64,000 nt of DNA from NCBI RefSeq assembly GCF_011046535.1, contig NZ_CP049257.1:1860001-1924000 (forward strand), read 5' to 3'. Below the pieces are notes generated by a model. That model had not been told where the DNA came from, ran no database searches, and was given only the letters and a program-made list of their open reading frames with translations. Source of the stretch: Nocardioides anomalus (GTDB lineage Bacteria > Actinomycetota > Actinomycetes > Propionibacteriales > Nocardioidaceae). Below are positions 21,683-29,905 of this stretch, one piece after another. Position 1 is the stretch's first letter. Every line of letters begins with the position of its first letter. Made by a program: the position numbers and the translations under genes.

Positions 21683-22947
21683 CGCGCGGCACCCGGATCC
21701 GGATCGCGGCGTTCCTCGTGCTGAGCGCGGTGGGGATCGTCTACATCACCGCCTCCTACCTCGGCTTCGTCGACAAGGTGCTCGGGCGCGGGCTGACCGT
21801 CCAGGCCACCCTGCCGACCTCCGGCGGCCTGTACGTAGGCAGCGAGGTGACCTACCGCGGCGTCAAGATCGGCAAGGTCTCGCACATGAGCGCGACGGCC
21901 AAGGGCGTCACCCTCGGCCTCGCGCTCGAGGACGGCACCCGGCTGCCCAAGGACTCGCCGATGTACGTCCACAACCTCTCGGCGGTGGGGGAGCAGTACC
22001 TCGACTTCGAGCCGCCCGACGACCGGGGCCCGTACGCCGCTGCCGGCGACGTCCTGCACGGCGACGCCGACTCCCTCCCGGTCGACGAGGGCGACCTGCT
22101 GGTCGAGCTCAACGCGTTCGTCGACTCCGTGGACAAGAAGGACCTCCAGGTCGTGGTCCGCGAGCTCGGCACGATGTTCCACGACACCGGCCGCCCGCTC
22201 CAGACCCTGCTGGACAGCGGCTCGACGTTCATCGACGAGGCCTCCGCGCACACCGCCGAGACCCGCGCGCTGCTCGACGACGGGCTCACCGTCCTGCAGA
22301 CCCAGCAGGGGCAGAGCGAGAACATCCGCGCCTTCTCCCGCGACCTGGCCAAGATCACCAAGACGCTGGCCGCGAGCGACCAGGACCTGCGCACCACGCT
22401 GTCCGACACCCCGGGCACGGCCCGCGAGGTGGACCAGCTGCTCACCCAGCTCGAGCCGACGCTGCCGGTGCTCCTGGCCAACACGGCCAGCGTCAACCAG
22501 ACGGTGATGATGCACCTGGCCGGCGTCGAGCAGCTGCTGGTCGTCTTCCCGCACGTCATCTCCAGCGGCTTCACCGGAACGCCGGGCGACGGCTACGGCC
22601 ACGTGAACCTGCAGCTGGACCAGCGGGTCCAGCCCTGCACGCAGGGCTACGAGCCGCCGAGCGAGTGGCGACCACCGTCGGACTACTCCGACGCCCCGAT
22701 CTACCCGGCGCAGTGCACCGCCGGCCCGCCCTTCGTCCAGCGCGGCACGCCGTACTCACCCGAGGGCCGCTACGGCAACCCCGGCGCGGCGTACCGCAGC
22801 GGCTACGACCCCACGTCCGGCATCATCTCCGGCGTGGTCGACCAGTCAGGGAACCCGGTGCGGCTGGGCAGCACCGGCAACCTCTCGGTGCTCGGCGACG
22901 ACGCGTGGAAGTGGCTGCTCGTGGGGCCGGTGGCGGCGGCTCCGTGA
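21679..22947 (+). CDS. mce4F: Mce4F-type protein
   Basis: The 422-residue last Mce subunit has an anchor (about 7-25), an Mce domain (about 35-120; YVGSEVTYRGVKIGKV, VGEQYLDFEPPDD), a helical region to about 300, and a Tyr/Pro/Gly-rich C-terminus with two Cys (VQPCTQG, PAQCTAG). The GTG start overlaps mce4E by 4 bp and the stop overlaps the next gene by 4 bp. With A-E it should form the hexameric tunnel across the envelope. Function in sterol import is inferred from the operon and its KstR site. Confidence 0.92.
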   Translation: MTRGTRIRIAAFLVLSAVGIVYITASYLGFVDKVLGRGLTVQATLPTSGGLYVGSEVTYRGVKIGKVSHMSATAKGVTLGLALEDGTRLPKDSPMYVHNLSAVGEQYLDFEPPDDRGPYAAAGDVLHGDADSLPVDEGDLLVELNAFVDSVDKKDLQVVVRELGTMFHDTGRPLQTLLDSGSTFIDEASAHTAETRALLDDGLTVLQTQQGQSENIRAFSRDLAKITKTLAASDQDLRTTLSDTPGTAREVDQLLTQLEPTLPVLLANTASVNQTVMMHLAGVEQLLVVFPHVISSGFTGTPGDGYGHVNLQLDQRVQPCTQGYEPPSEWRPPSDYSDAPIYPAQCTAGPPFVQRGTPYSPEGRYGNPGAAYRSGYDPTSGIISGVVDQSGNPVRLGSTGNLSVLGDDAWKWLLVGPVAAAP

Positions 22948-23483
22948 CCCGCACCCGTGTGAACGTCCTGCTCTACGTCCTGGTCATGGCGGCCGCGGCG
23001 CTGCTCGTCGTCGCCGCCGTCCGGGCGCTCCAGGACGACCCCGCACCGACCTCGCTCCCGGTCCAGGGGATGGTCGAGCTCGACGAGGCCCCGGCCGGCG
23101 AGCAGCAGCGCTACGCCGACGTGATGGCCGCGGCCAACCAGGAGGCCACCGCCTTCGTCAACATCAGCTACGAGGACGCCCAGTCCTCGATCGACGCGGT
23201 CATGGCCGGGGCCACCGGCGACTTCAAGGAGCAGTACGCCCAGTCCACCGACGCCCTCGTCGACCTGCTCACCCAGAACAAGTCGGTCCGCACCGGCAAG
23301 GTCCTGTGGACCGGGGTCGTCGCCCAGGACCCCGACTCCGCCACCGTCATCGTGGCCACCGACGGGACCGTGCAGAACAAGCAGACCGGCCCCACCCCCC
23401 GCGCCGAGATCTATCGCATCCAGCTCCAGCTCGTCCTCGAGAAGGGCAGGTGGCTGACCAGCGACCTGCAGTTCGTCTCGTGA
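22944..23483 (+). CDS. Mce-associated membrane protein (Mas type), first copy
   Basis: The 179-residue protein starts at GTG 22944 and has one N-terminal membrane helix (about 9-28). The rest is an extracytoplasmic NTF2-like alpha+beta domain (NQEATAFVNISYEDAQSSIDAVMAGATGDF, then strand-rich segments ending WLTSDLQFVS). Mce-associated (Mas) proteins of this shape follow most actinobacterial mce operons and stabilise the importer. It is coupled to mce4F and overlaps the next gene's original start by 4 bp. Confidence 0.9.
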   Translation: MTRTRVNVLLYVLVMAAAALLVVAAVRALQDDPAPTSLPVQGMVELDEAPAGEQQRYADVMAAANQEATAFVNISYEDAQSSIDAVMAGATGDFKEQYAQSTDALVDLLTQNKSVRTGKVLWTGVVAQDPDSATVIVATDGTVQNKQTGPTPRAEIYRIQLQLVLEKGRWLTSDLQFVS

Positions 23484-24263
23484 GCCGCCCGCACCCCCGC
23501 CGCCCGGCGTCCTCCCGCGCGCCGGTCTCGCGTCCCCGCCGCGTCGCGGGCCAGCGCCCGGCGCCCGAGGCACTCGCGCCGGACGACGCGCCGGACGACG
23601 CGCCGGACGCGCCGCCCCCGGTGGCTGAGGAGGTTGTGCAGCAACCGTCTCGAAGCCAGCCGAGCGAGGAGCCGGCGTCGAGGGGGGAGCCCCGAGTCAC
23701 CAGGCTTCGAGACGGGCGCAGCACGCCCTCCTCAGCCACCGCTGTCGTCACTCTTCGACAGCCGTCGGGCCACCCGCGTCCTGGTCGCGGCTGTGGTGGT
23801 CCTCGGTCTGGTCGCCGCCGCCCTCCTCGCCTGGGCCGCCCGCGGCGACGACGCCTCGGCGAAGCCCTCGTCCCAGCCCGTCGTCCTCAGCGGCGACGAC
23901 GCCACCGCCGCCGTCGACGCCGCGGCCAAGGCCGCCGAGACCATCGTGGCCGTCAGCTGGCAGGACTACGACCAGGAGGTCGACGAGGCCGCCGCCCTGA
24001 TGACCCAGGACTTCGCCACCAAGTACCGCGCCACCGCCGCCGACATCAAGGACGCCTTCGTCGCCGACAAGACCGTCGTCCAGGCCCGCGTCGTCGCCCA
24101 GGGCGTCACGCACGCGACCCGCACCGAGGTCCAGGCCCTGGTCTTCCTCAACCAGTACATCTCCAAGGACGGCGGCGACACCACCTACACGCCGTACCGC
24201 GCCCTGGTCACGGTCATCCACACGCAGGACGGGTGGGTGGTCAGCAACCTCGACACCAAATAG
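23480..24263 (+). pseudogene. second Mce-associated protein gene, interrupted by a palindromic element
   Basis: The original start is probably GTG 23480, overlapping the previous stop by 4 bp; it opens a basic, Pro/Asp/Ala-rich cytosolic N-terminus. The frame then runs into a 121-bp inverted-repeat element (23620-23740). The Mas body (membrane helix ATRVLVAAVVVLGLVAA, NTF2-like domain, end GGWVVSNLDT-like) continues in the frame shifted by one base. Since 121 leaves remainder 1 on division by 3, excising the element restores a single frame. What remains could be made from a TTG inside the element at 23634 (209 residues), so partial function is possible. The strict call is a disrupted gene. 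Confidence 0.75.
23620..23740. mobile_element. 121-bp inverted-repeat element (MITE/REP-like)
   Basis: The outer 38 bp on each side (23620-23657 and 23703-23740) are inverted copies with about 33 identical positions; both ends read GGTGGCTGAGGAGG inward and share CCGTCTCGAAGCC. The centre has no coding potential. The element lies inside a gene and changes its frame. Its shape fits a small non-autonomous palindromic repeat moved by an enzyme encoded elsewhere. I believe repeats of this type recur in Nocardioides genomes, but that is memory, not shown here; only one copy is in this window. Confidence 0.8.
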
Positions 24264-24288
24264 TCTGGTCGTGACTCCGGCACTCCGT

Positions 24289-24401
24289 GCTCGGCGCGCT
24301 GTCATCGGACCGTGCCGGGCGCCGCGTGTCCACACGCCCGCCGCGCTGGGCGCGTCTCGCGTGCGCACACGCGGCGCCCGGCACGGTCCGGCGCGCCGAG
24401 C
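24289..24401. repeat. large inverted repeat with perfect 23-bp arms
   Basis: Bases 24307-24329 and 24367-24389 are perfect inverted copies (23 bp). Outside them a further 11 bp on each side also pair (24289-24299 with 24391-24401), leaving a small bulge of 7 bases on the left. The 37-bp loop is itself GC-rich. Placed 26 bp after the last mce-operon gene, it could act as a strong terminator, but there is no T-run and its size exceeds a normal terminator. A second kind of palindromic repeat element is an equal option. Confidence 0.8.
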
Positions 24402-24465
24402 CTGCCGGTCGGGTGCCTCGGTCCGTGCTCGCCGTGGTGGCGGCGCAGCGCCGGGCGTGCCAAAC

Positions 24466-24479
24466 TAGAACACGTTCCA
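24466..24479. promoter_or_regulatory. KstR operator before the ferredoxin reductase operon
   Basis: TAGAACACGTTCCA fits TnnAACnnGTTnnA. It lies 37 bp before the reductase start, the same distance as the site before yrbE4A. Confidence 0.88.
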
Positions 24480-24516
24480 GTTCCGGGTGGTCTCGACGAG
24501 TGGGAGGATCGGCGCC

Positions 24517-25500
24517 GTGAGCACTGCTGACGCGGTCGTCGAGACGGATCTGCTGATCATCGGGGCGGGGCCCACGGGGCTGTACGCGACGTACTACGCC
24601 GGGTTCCGGGGGCTGCGGGTGGCGGTGGTCGACTCGCTTCCGGAGCTGGGCGGGCAGGTGACGGCGATGTACCCGGAGAAGCAGATCTTCGACGTGGCGG
24701 GCTTCCCGGCGGTCAAGGGCCGGGCGCTGGTGGACGGGCTGGTGGAGCAGGCGGCGACGGCCCGGCCGGCGTACCTGCTCGATCGCACGGCCAGCACGCT
24801 CGAGACCGACGACGACGGCGTCACGCTCACCTGCGACGACGGCACCCAGGTGCGGGCCAAGGCGGTGCTCATCACGGCGGGGATCGGCAAGTTCAGCCCC
24901 CGGCCGCTGCCGGCCGGCGAGGGGTGGCTGGGGCGGGGGATGGAGTTCTTCGTCCCCTCCTTCGAGCCGTACGCCGGCAAGGACGTCGTGATCGTCGGCG
25001 GCGGGGACAGTGCCTTCGACTGGGCGCTGCACCTGCAGGGCATCGCGCGGACCATCGCGCTGGTGCACCGCCGCGACGCGTTCCGCGCCCACGAGCGCAC
25101 GGTGCAGCAGGTGCTGGACTCCGACGTGGACGTCATCACCAAGGCCCAGGTCACCGAGCTGCGCGGCAACGGCACGCTGGAGAGCGTCGTCCTCGACGTC
25201 GACGGCCAGAGCGTGGAGCGCGAGGCGCAGGCGCTGGTCGCCGCGCTCGGGTTCATCGCCGACCTCGGTCCCATGCAGCAGTGGGGCCTGGAGGTGGAGA
25301 AGCGGCACATCGTCGTGGACTCGGCGATGCGCACCAACCTGCCGCGGGTCTTCGCGGCCGGCGACATCACGGAGTACGCCGGCAAGGTGCGGCTCATCGC
25401 GGTCGGCTTCGGCGAGGCCGCCACCGCCGTCAACAACGCCACCGTGGCCATCGACCCGAGCGCCAAGGTGTTCCCGGGCCACTCCAGTGAAGGGAGCTGA
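24517..25500 (+). CDS. ferredoxin-NADP+ reductase, thioredoxin-reductase-like
   Basis: The 327-residue flavoprotein starts at GTG 24517 behind GGGAGG. An N-terminal FAD-binding motif (LLIIGAGPTGLYATYYAG), the LGGQVTAMYPEK segment and an NADPH-binding motif (VVIVGGGDSAFDWAL) are followed by the FAD end (VFAAGDITEY). The redox-active CxxC of thioredoxin reductases is absent, which points to the YumC-type ferredoxin reductase. It should pass electrons from NADPH to the ferredoxin encoded 2 bp downstream and so feed a steroid-hydroxylating P450 (not in the window). The KstR site upstream supports the steroid role. Confidence 0.92.
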   Translation: MSTADAVVETDLLIIGAGPTGLYATYYAGFRGLRVAVVDSLPELGGQVTAMYPEKQIFDVAGFPAVKGRALVDGLVEQAATARPAYLLDRTASTLETDDDGVTLTCDDGTQVRAKAVLITAGIGKFSPRPLPAGEGWLGRGMEFFVPSFEPYAGKDVVIVGGGDSAFDWALHLQGIARTIALVHRRDAFRAHERTVQQVLDSDVDVITKAQVTELRGNGTLESVVLDVDGQSVEREAQALVAALGFIADLGPMQQWGLEVEKRHIVVDSAMRTNLPRVFAAGDITEYAGKVRLIAVGFGEAATAVNNATVAIDPSAKVFPGHSSEGS

Positions 25501-25502
25501 AG

Positions 25503-25694
25503 GTGCGGATCAAGGTCGACTTCGACCTCTGCGAGTCCAACGCGCTGTGCGAGGCGATGGCCCCGGAGGTGTTCGAGCTGGACGACGACGACTTCCTCCA
25601 GCTCAAGACCGAGCAGACGACCGACGAGAACATCGAGAACGTCAAGCGCGCGGTGGCCGCCTGCCCGCGCGCGGCGATCTCGCTGGAGGACTGA
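25503..25694 (+). CDS. fdxD: FdxD-like ferredoxin for steroid P450
   Basis: This acidic ferredoxin of 63 residues starts at GTG 25503. Three cysteines are arranged as Cys10-x5-Cys16 and Cys54-Pro, with Ala where a fourth cluster ligand would be, so a single 3Fe-4S cluster is expected. Such ferredoxins reduce cytochromes P450 in actinobacteria. In M. tuberculosis fdxD precedes hsd4A and the mce4 operon; here the ferredoxin is likewise followed directly by an HSD4A-like gene. It is in one operon with its reductase. Confidence 0.92.
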   Translation: MRIKVDFDLCESNALCEAMAPEVFELDDDDFLQLKTEQTTDENIENVKRAVAACPRAAISLED

Positions 25695-25698
25695 GCGG

Positions 25699-26613
25699 GT
25701 GGCAGACACGGGGCTGGACGGTCGCGTCGCGGTCGTCACGGGGGCCGGTGCCGGGCTGGGGCGGGCCGAGGCGGTCGCCCTGGCGGGGGCGGGCGCGCGG
25801 GTGGTCCTCAACGACCTACCGGGTGCGGCCGACGAGGCGGCCGACGAGCTGAAGGGGCTCGGCGCCGAGGTGGCCGTCGTCGAGGGCGACGTGGGGGAGC
25901 GGGCCACCGCCGACGCCATGGTCGAGGCCGCGGTCGAGGGGTTCGGCCGGCTCGACGTGGTGGTCAACAACGCGGGCATGACCCGCGACCGGATGCTCTA
26001 CAACCTCTCCGACGAGGAGTGGGACGACGTCATCCGCGTGCACCTGCGCGGGCACTTCCTGCTCTCGCGCGGCGCCGCGGCGTACTGGCGTGCGCAGGCC
26101 AAGCAGAGCGGCGGGCCGGCGTACGGCAGCATCGTCAACACCGCCTCCGAGGCGTTCCTGGGCGGCTCGCCCGGCCAGGCCAACTACGCCGCGGCCAAGG
26201 CCGGGATCACCGCGCTCACGCTCTCGACCGCGCGCGGGATGGCCCGGACCGGCGTGCGGGCCAACGCGATCTGTCCGCGCGCCCGCACGGCCATGACGGC
26301 GCAGGTCTTCGGCGAGGACACCTCCGGCCTCGCGGTCGACCCGTACTCACCCGAGCACGTCGCCCCACTCGTCGCCTACCTCGCCTCGCCGGCCGCCGAG
26401 CGCATCACCGGCCAGGTCTTCGTGGTGTACGGCGGGATGGTCGCCCTGGTCGCGGCGCCGGTGGTCGAGCAGCGCTTCGACACGACCGGCGGCCTCTGGG
26501 ACGCCGAGGACCTGGACCGCCAGCTCGGCGGGTTCTTCTCCGAGCGCGACCCCGCGGTCGGCTTCGCGGCCGACTCGATCATGGCCCTGCAGACCCAGAA
26601 GGGGGCGCTCTGA
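25699..26613 (+). CDS. hsd4A: short-chain dehydrogenase, HSD4A/ChsB1-like
   Basis: The 304-residue SDR has the nucleotide motif VTGAGAGLGRAEAV, NNAGMTRDRML, the catalytic Ser in IVNTASEAFL, and Tyr/Lys in NYAAAKAG. It carries a C-terminal extension (about 245-304) beyond the standard SDR, as in HSD4A of M. tuberculosis (Rv3502c), which oxidises the 22-hydroxyacyl-CoA of the sterol side chain. Gene order ferredoxin-HSD4A matches that species. It starts at GTG 25699, 4 bp after the ferredoxin stop. The exact substrate is inferred from synteny and KstR control. Confidence 0.87.
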   Translation: MADTGLDGRVAVVTGAGAGLGRAEAVALAGAGARVVLNDLPGAADEAADELKGLGAEVAVVEGDVGERATADAMVEAAVEGFGRLDVVVNNAGMTRDRMLYNLSDEEWDDVIRVHLRGHFLLSRGAAAYWRAQAKQSGGPAYGSIVNTASEAFLGGSPGQANYAAAKAGITALTLSTARGMARTGVRANAICPRARTAMTAQVFGEDTSGLAVDPYSPEHVAPLVAYLASPAAERITGQVFVVYGGMVALVAAPVVEQRFDTTGGLWDAEDLDRQLGGFFSERDPAVGFAADSIMALQTQKGAL

Positions 26614-26614
26614 C

Positions 26615-27370
26615 GTGGGACGGCTCGAAGGCAAGGTCGCGATCGTCACCGGCGGGGCGATGGGGCAGGGCGAGGGCATCGTCCGCGCGTACGTCGCGGA
26701 AGGCGCCCGCGTGGTGCTGGCCGACGTGGCCGAGGAGCAGGGCCAGGCGCTGGCCGACGAGCTCGGCGACGCCGCTCACTTCGCGCGGCTGGACGTCTCC
26801 GACGGCGCCGCCTGGGCGAGGGTGGTGGCCGACGCCGAGGAACGGTTCGGGCCGGTGAGCGTGCTGGCCAACAACGCCGGCATCCTGCGCTTCGGCACCG
26901 TCGAGGAGATGCCGGTCGAGGAGGTCGAGCTGCTCTGGCGGGTCAACCAGCTCGGCTGCTGGCTCGGCATGCAGTCGGTGGTCGCGACCATGAAGGCGAA
27001 CGGCGGCGGCTCGATCATCAACGCCTCCTCCACCGAGGGACTCGGGGGCATGGCCAACACCGTGGCCTACGGCGCGACCAAGTTCGCGATCCGCGGCATG
27101 ACCAAGGGCGCCTCGCACGAGCTGGGCCGCTTCGGCATCCGCGTCAACTCCGTGCACCCCGGCATGATCGACACCCCGATGACGCGCGTGCACGGCGGCG
27201 ACCTGGCCATGGAGTACGGCGCCTCCAAGGTCCCGCTGCGCCGTGTCGGCCACCCCGAGGACGTGGCCCCGCTCTACGTGTTCCTCGGCTCCGACGAGTC
27301 GTCGTACATCAACGGCGCCGAGATCGCCATCGACGGTGGCGTCACCGCGACCCACGCCTTCGGCGGCTAG
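26615..27370 (+). CDS. short-chain dehydrogenase, FabG3 / 3alpha(20beta)-hydroxysteroid type
   Basis: The 251-residue classical SDR has the motifs VTGGAMGQGEGIV, ANNAGILRFG, catalytic Ser in INASSTEGLGG, AYGATKFAIRG, and VHPGMIDTPM. The overall pattern resembles the 20beta-hydroxysteroid dehydrogenase FabG3 (Rv2002) of M. tuberculosis. It starts with GTG 26615 right behind the HSD4A stop and belongs to the same operon. Hydroxysteroid oxidoreduction is likely from the context; a general ketoacyl reductase activity cannot be excluded. Confidence 0.83.
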   Translation: MGRLEGKVAIVTGGAMGQGEGIVRAYVAEGARVVLADVAEEQGQALADELGDAAHFARLDVSDGAAWARVVADAEERFGPVSVLANNAGILRFGTVEEMPVEEVELLWRVNQLGCWLGMQSVVATMKANGGGSIINASSTEGLGGMANTVAYGATKFAIRGMTKGASHELGRFGIRVNSVHPGMIDTPMTRVHGGDLAMEYGASKVPLRRVGHPEDVAPLYVFLGSDESSYINGAEIAIDGGVTATHAFGG

Positions 27371-27379
27371 GTTCAGAGC

Positions 27380-27877
27380 GTGGCCAACCAGCGCGACCAG
27401 GTCGTGATGAGCGAGGCGGAGGTCGACGCCTTCCTGCACCAGCAGCGCTCGGCCACGGTGGCGACGTACGGTCCGCAGGGCCAGATCCACCTCGTCGGCA
27501 TGTGGTACGCCGTGCGCGAGGGCACGGTCTGGATCGAGACCAAGGCCAAGTCGCAGAAGGTCGTGAACCTGCGCCGCGACCCGCGGATGTCGTTCCTGGT
27601 CGAGGCCGGCCACACCTACGACCAGCTGCGCGGGGTGTCCCTCGAGGGCACCGGCGTCGTGGTCGAGGACCCCGACGTGGTGTGGGACGTGTGCATCGAC
27701 GTGTTCGAGCGCTACCACGGCCAGTACTCCGAGGAGATGAAGCCGTTCGTGGAGTTCATGGCCAAGAACCGGGTCGTCGTCCGCCTCGACGTCGAGCGCA
27801 CGCGGTCCTGGGACCACCGCAAGCTGGGGTTGCCGGCCATGGAGCTGGGCGGCTCCACGGCGGCCTTCATCGAGTAG
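27380..27877 (+). CDS. PPOX-class flavin/F420-binding oxidoreductase
   Basis: The 165-residue split-barrel protein opens with the family start MSEAEVDAFLHQQRSATVATYGP. A strand pair (IHLVGMWYAVREGTVWIETK), KSQKVVNLRRDPRMSFLVEAG and the C-terminal VRLDVERTRSWDHRKL match the F420-dependent pyridoxamine-oxidase-like group common in actinobacteria. The likely reaction is cofactor-dependent reduction of a cytosolic substrate, possibly a steroid enone, because it lies 9 bp after the steroid dehydrogenase operon. Its last codons overlap the convergent gene by 11 bp. Confidence 0.8.
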   Translation: MANQRDQVVMSEAEVDAFLHQQRSATVATYGPQGQIHLVGMWYAVREGTVWIETKAKSQKVVNLRRDPRMSFLVEAGHTYDQLRGVSLEGTGVVVEDPDVVWDVCIDVFERYHGQYSEEMKPFVEFMAKNRVVVRLDVERTRSWDHRKLGLPAMELGGSTAAFIE

Positions 27878-28682
27878 CCGCCCGTGCTTCCAGCGCCCGG
27901 TCCACCTGCTCCCGTGTGGCGAGCCCGTGGTCCAGCGCGAGCAGGGACAGCAGCCGGACCGGCCGACCGGTGCGCGCCGCCGCCTGCAGCTTGTGGTGCC
28001 CGTCCAGCAGGAAGTGGGTCAGGCCCCAGTGCCAACCCCACTCCTCGCCCGGGGTGGTGGCCGGCGCGGTGACGTCGAGCACGGACACCGCCACGGCGCA
28101 CGGCACGGCCCCCGCCTCCATCGCATCGGCGTACGCGTCGACCTGGGCGGGGTCGTTGTAGCGGGGCGGCACCATCCCCACCACGAACTCGTGGAGTGTG
28201 GTGTCGTCCTGCAGGCGGCGGGTGGTGGTGCGGTAGTAGGGCGTCGCGGGGTACTGCGGCAGTCCCCAGAACGGGTCGACGCCCCAGACCCGGACCTGCT
28301 CCACGGTGAAGTAGTCGTCGGGCGTGCCCGGTTGCACCAGGCGTGGCCGGAGCTCGAGGAGGAGGGGCCGGTGCTCGCCGCGCGCGAGGACCGCGCCGTA
28401 GGCGTCGACCACCGTGCTGTCCACGCCGTCCAGCCCCGCGGCCAGCCTCGAGCGGAGGTCGTCGTGGTCGATCGACGGTGCGTGGTCGGCCCCCTCGAGA
28501 CGACGGAACAACAGCCCGCACGTCCCGCACCAGAAGCTCAGCTCGTACGCCGGCCGGTCGTCGAGCAGGAGCAGTCGTCGGCCGGCCCAGGTCCCTTCCG
28601 CCTCGTCCGCCTCGACGAACCGGACGGTCGCGGCGTCCGCGGGCACCCCGAGGACGCGGGCTGCGGCGGTCTCGACGAGCAC
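27867..28682 (-). CDS. unknown protein with a ParB/sulfiredoxin-like DGHHK motif
   Basis: The 271-residue protein starts at GTG 28682. Visible features are a possible metal-binding FWCGTCGLLF (two Cys near residues 52 and 55), a Tyr/Pro-rich middle (DPFWGLPQYPATPYYRTTT), and near the C-terminus FLLDGHHKLQAAARTG, which resembles the DGHHRLxAA catalytic loop of ParB/sulfiredoxin-like enzymes that split ATP or CTP. No DNA-binding domain follows. I do not know the family. It is divergent from the LanC-like gene with 41 bp between them, suggesting joint regulation. Confidence 0.6.
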   Translation of the reverse strand: MLVETAAARVLGVPADAATVRFVEADEAEGTWAGRRLLLLDDRPAYELSFWCGTCGLLFRRLEGADHAPSIDHDDLRSRLAAGLDGVDSTVVDAYGAVLARGEHRPLLLELRPRLVQPGTPDDYFTVEQVRVWGVDPFWGLPQYPATPYYRTTTRRLQDDTTLHEFVVGMVPPRYNDPAQVDAYADAMEAGAVPCAVAVSVLDVTAPATTPGEEWGWHWGLTHFLLDGHHKLQAAARTGRPVRLLSLLALDHGLATREQVDRALEARAATR

Positions 28683-28723
28683 ACAGGGACGCTACCCCTG
28701 CGCCGGGCTGACACGATGAGATC

Positions 28724-29905
28724 GTGACCGACCACCGCACCCTGGCGGAGGCGGCCTGGTCGTGGGTGCTCGACCAGGTGCGGTACGACGAGCACGGGCC
28801 CTGGATCCCGCTCACGCCGGCCGACACCGAGCCCGGCTGGGACCGAGACGGCATGCACAGCGGCGTCGGCGGGCTCGTCCACGCGCTCACCCGGGTCGCG
28901 CTGGTCCGGCCGTGGACCACGGCCGAGTCCGAGCTCGCCGAGGCCGTGGGGGTACGGCTGCGCACGCACACCACCGAGGACGTGACGTTCTTCGACGGGA
29001 TGGTCAGCGACCTCGAGGCGCTGACGCTGCTCGGTGAGCCCGGTGTCGAGCCGATCACCGCGCGGCTGCTGGCGGCCGACCCGGCCACGTGGGAGCACAG
29101 GAACGACGTGACGCTGGGTACGGGCGCGCTGGTGCACGGCGGCCTCGTCGCGGACGCCCCGGAGCTGGTCCGCCACGCCGCCGCCCTGCTGCTCGCCGAG
29201 GCCGAGGAGACCCCGCACGGGCTGAACTGGCTGTTCGTGCCCCGCCGCCACGTGCCCCCCGACAGGCTCGAGGACGGTCGGCCCGTGGAGATGCCGAACC
29301 ACTCCCACGGCCTGGCCGGGATCGCCGGCGTCCTGGCCCGCGCCGGCGTGGCCCTCGACGACCCGGCCCTCGTGGACGCGGCCCGCCGCGGCGCCGAGCA
29401 CTTCGTCTCCCTCGCGGACCCCGCGCTGCTGGAGCGCGGCGCGCTCGCCGTGCCCCGTCGCATCCCGCCCAAGCCGGGCGAGGACGCCTACACCTGGAAC
29501 TGGTGCCACGGCCCCGCCGGCTCCCTGGCCCTCTTCGAGGCCCTCGACGCCGCCGGCGTCACCGATGTCGCGGGCGATCCACCCGCGGTCTGGCTCGAGC
29601 GCTGCCTGGAGGCCCTGCGCACCTCCGGCATCCCCGAGCGCCGCCACCCCGGCTTCTGGGACAACGACGGCCGCTGCTGCGGCACCGCGGGTGTCGGCTC
29701 CGCGGTCCTCCCGCACGACCCCGCCCTCGCGCTGCGGATGGCCGACGCCCTGGCCGACCGTGCGTACGTCGACGGCGACCGCGCGCACTGGCGCTTCGTC
29801 GAGCACCGCGCCGACGACCCGCTCCTCCCGCCCGGCGTCGGCTGGATGCAGGGCACCGCCGGCATCGCTGGCTTCCTCTTCGAGGTCTCGGCGCTGTCGG
29901 CATGA
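28724..29905 (+). CDS. LanC-like protein (lanthionine synthetase fold)
   Basis: The 393-residue alpha/alpha toroid protein has LanC-like repeats with HSGVGGLVHAL, NHSHGLAGIAGVLA and the metal motifs NWCHGPAGS (Cys261) and GRCCGTAGVG (Cys318, Cys319). In LanC enzymes zinc is held by Cys, Cys and His; here the last ligand position reads Cys-Cys instead of Cys-His. A conserved CHG-like and a GMxxG end (GVGWMQGTAGIAGFLFE) complete the fold. No lanthipeptide precursor, LanB or LanM is near, so it is an orphan whose substrate is unknown. It is coupled to the following gene by a 4-bp ATGA overlap. Confidence 0.8.
   Translation: MTDHRTLAEAAWSWVLDQVRYDEHGPWIPLTPADTEPGWDRDGMHSGVGGLVHALTRVALVRPWTTAESELAEAVGVRLRTHTTEDVTFFDGMVSDLEALTLLGEPGVEPITARLLAADPATWEHRNDVTLGTGALVHGGLVADAPELVRHAAALLLAEAEETPHGLNWLFVPRRHVPPDRLEDGRPVEMPNHSHGLAGIAGVLARAGVALDDPALVDAARRGAEHFVSLADPALLERGALAVPRRIPPKPGEDAYTWNWCHGPAGSLALFEALDAAGVTDVAGDPPAVWLERCLEALRTSGIPERRHPGFWDNDGRCCGTAGVGSAVLPHDPALALRMADALADRAYVDGDRAHWRFVEHRADDPLLPPGVGWMQGTAGIAGFLFEVSALSA

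Noticed and set aside
23581..23615. Repeated Asp-Asp-Ala-Pro codons
   Set aside because: A short low-complexity run in a disordered N-terminus, common in Mce-associated proteins.
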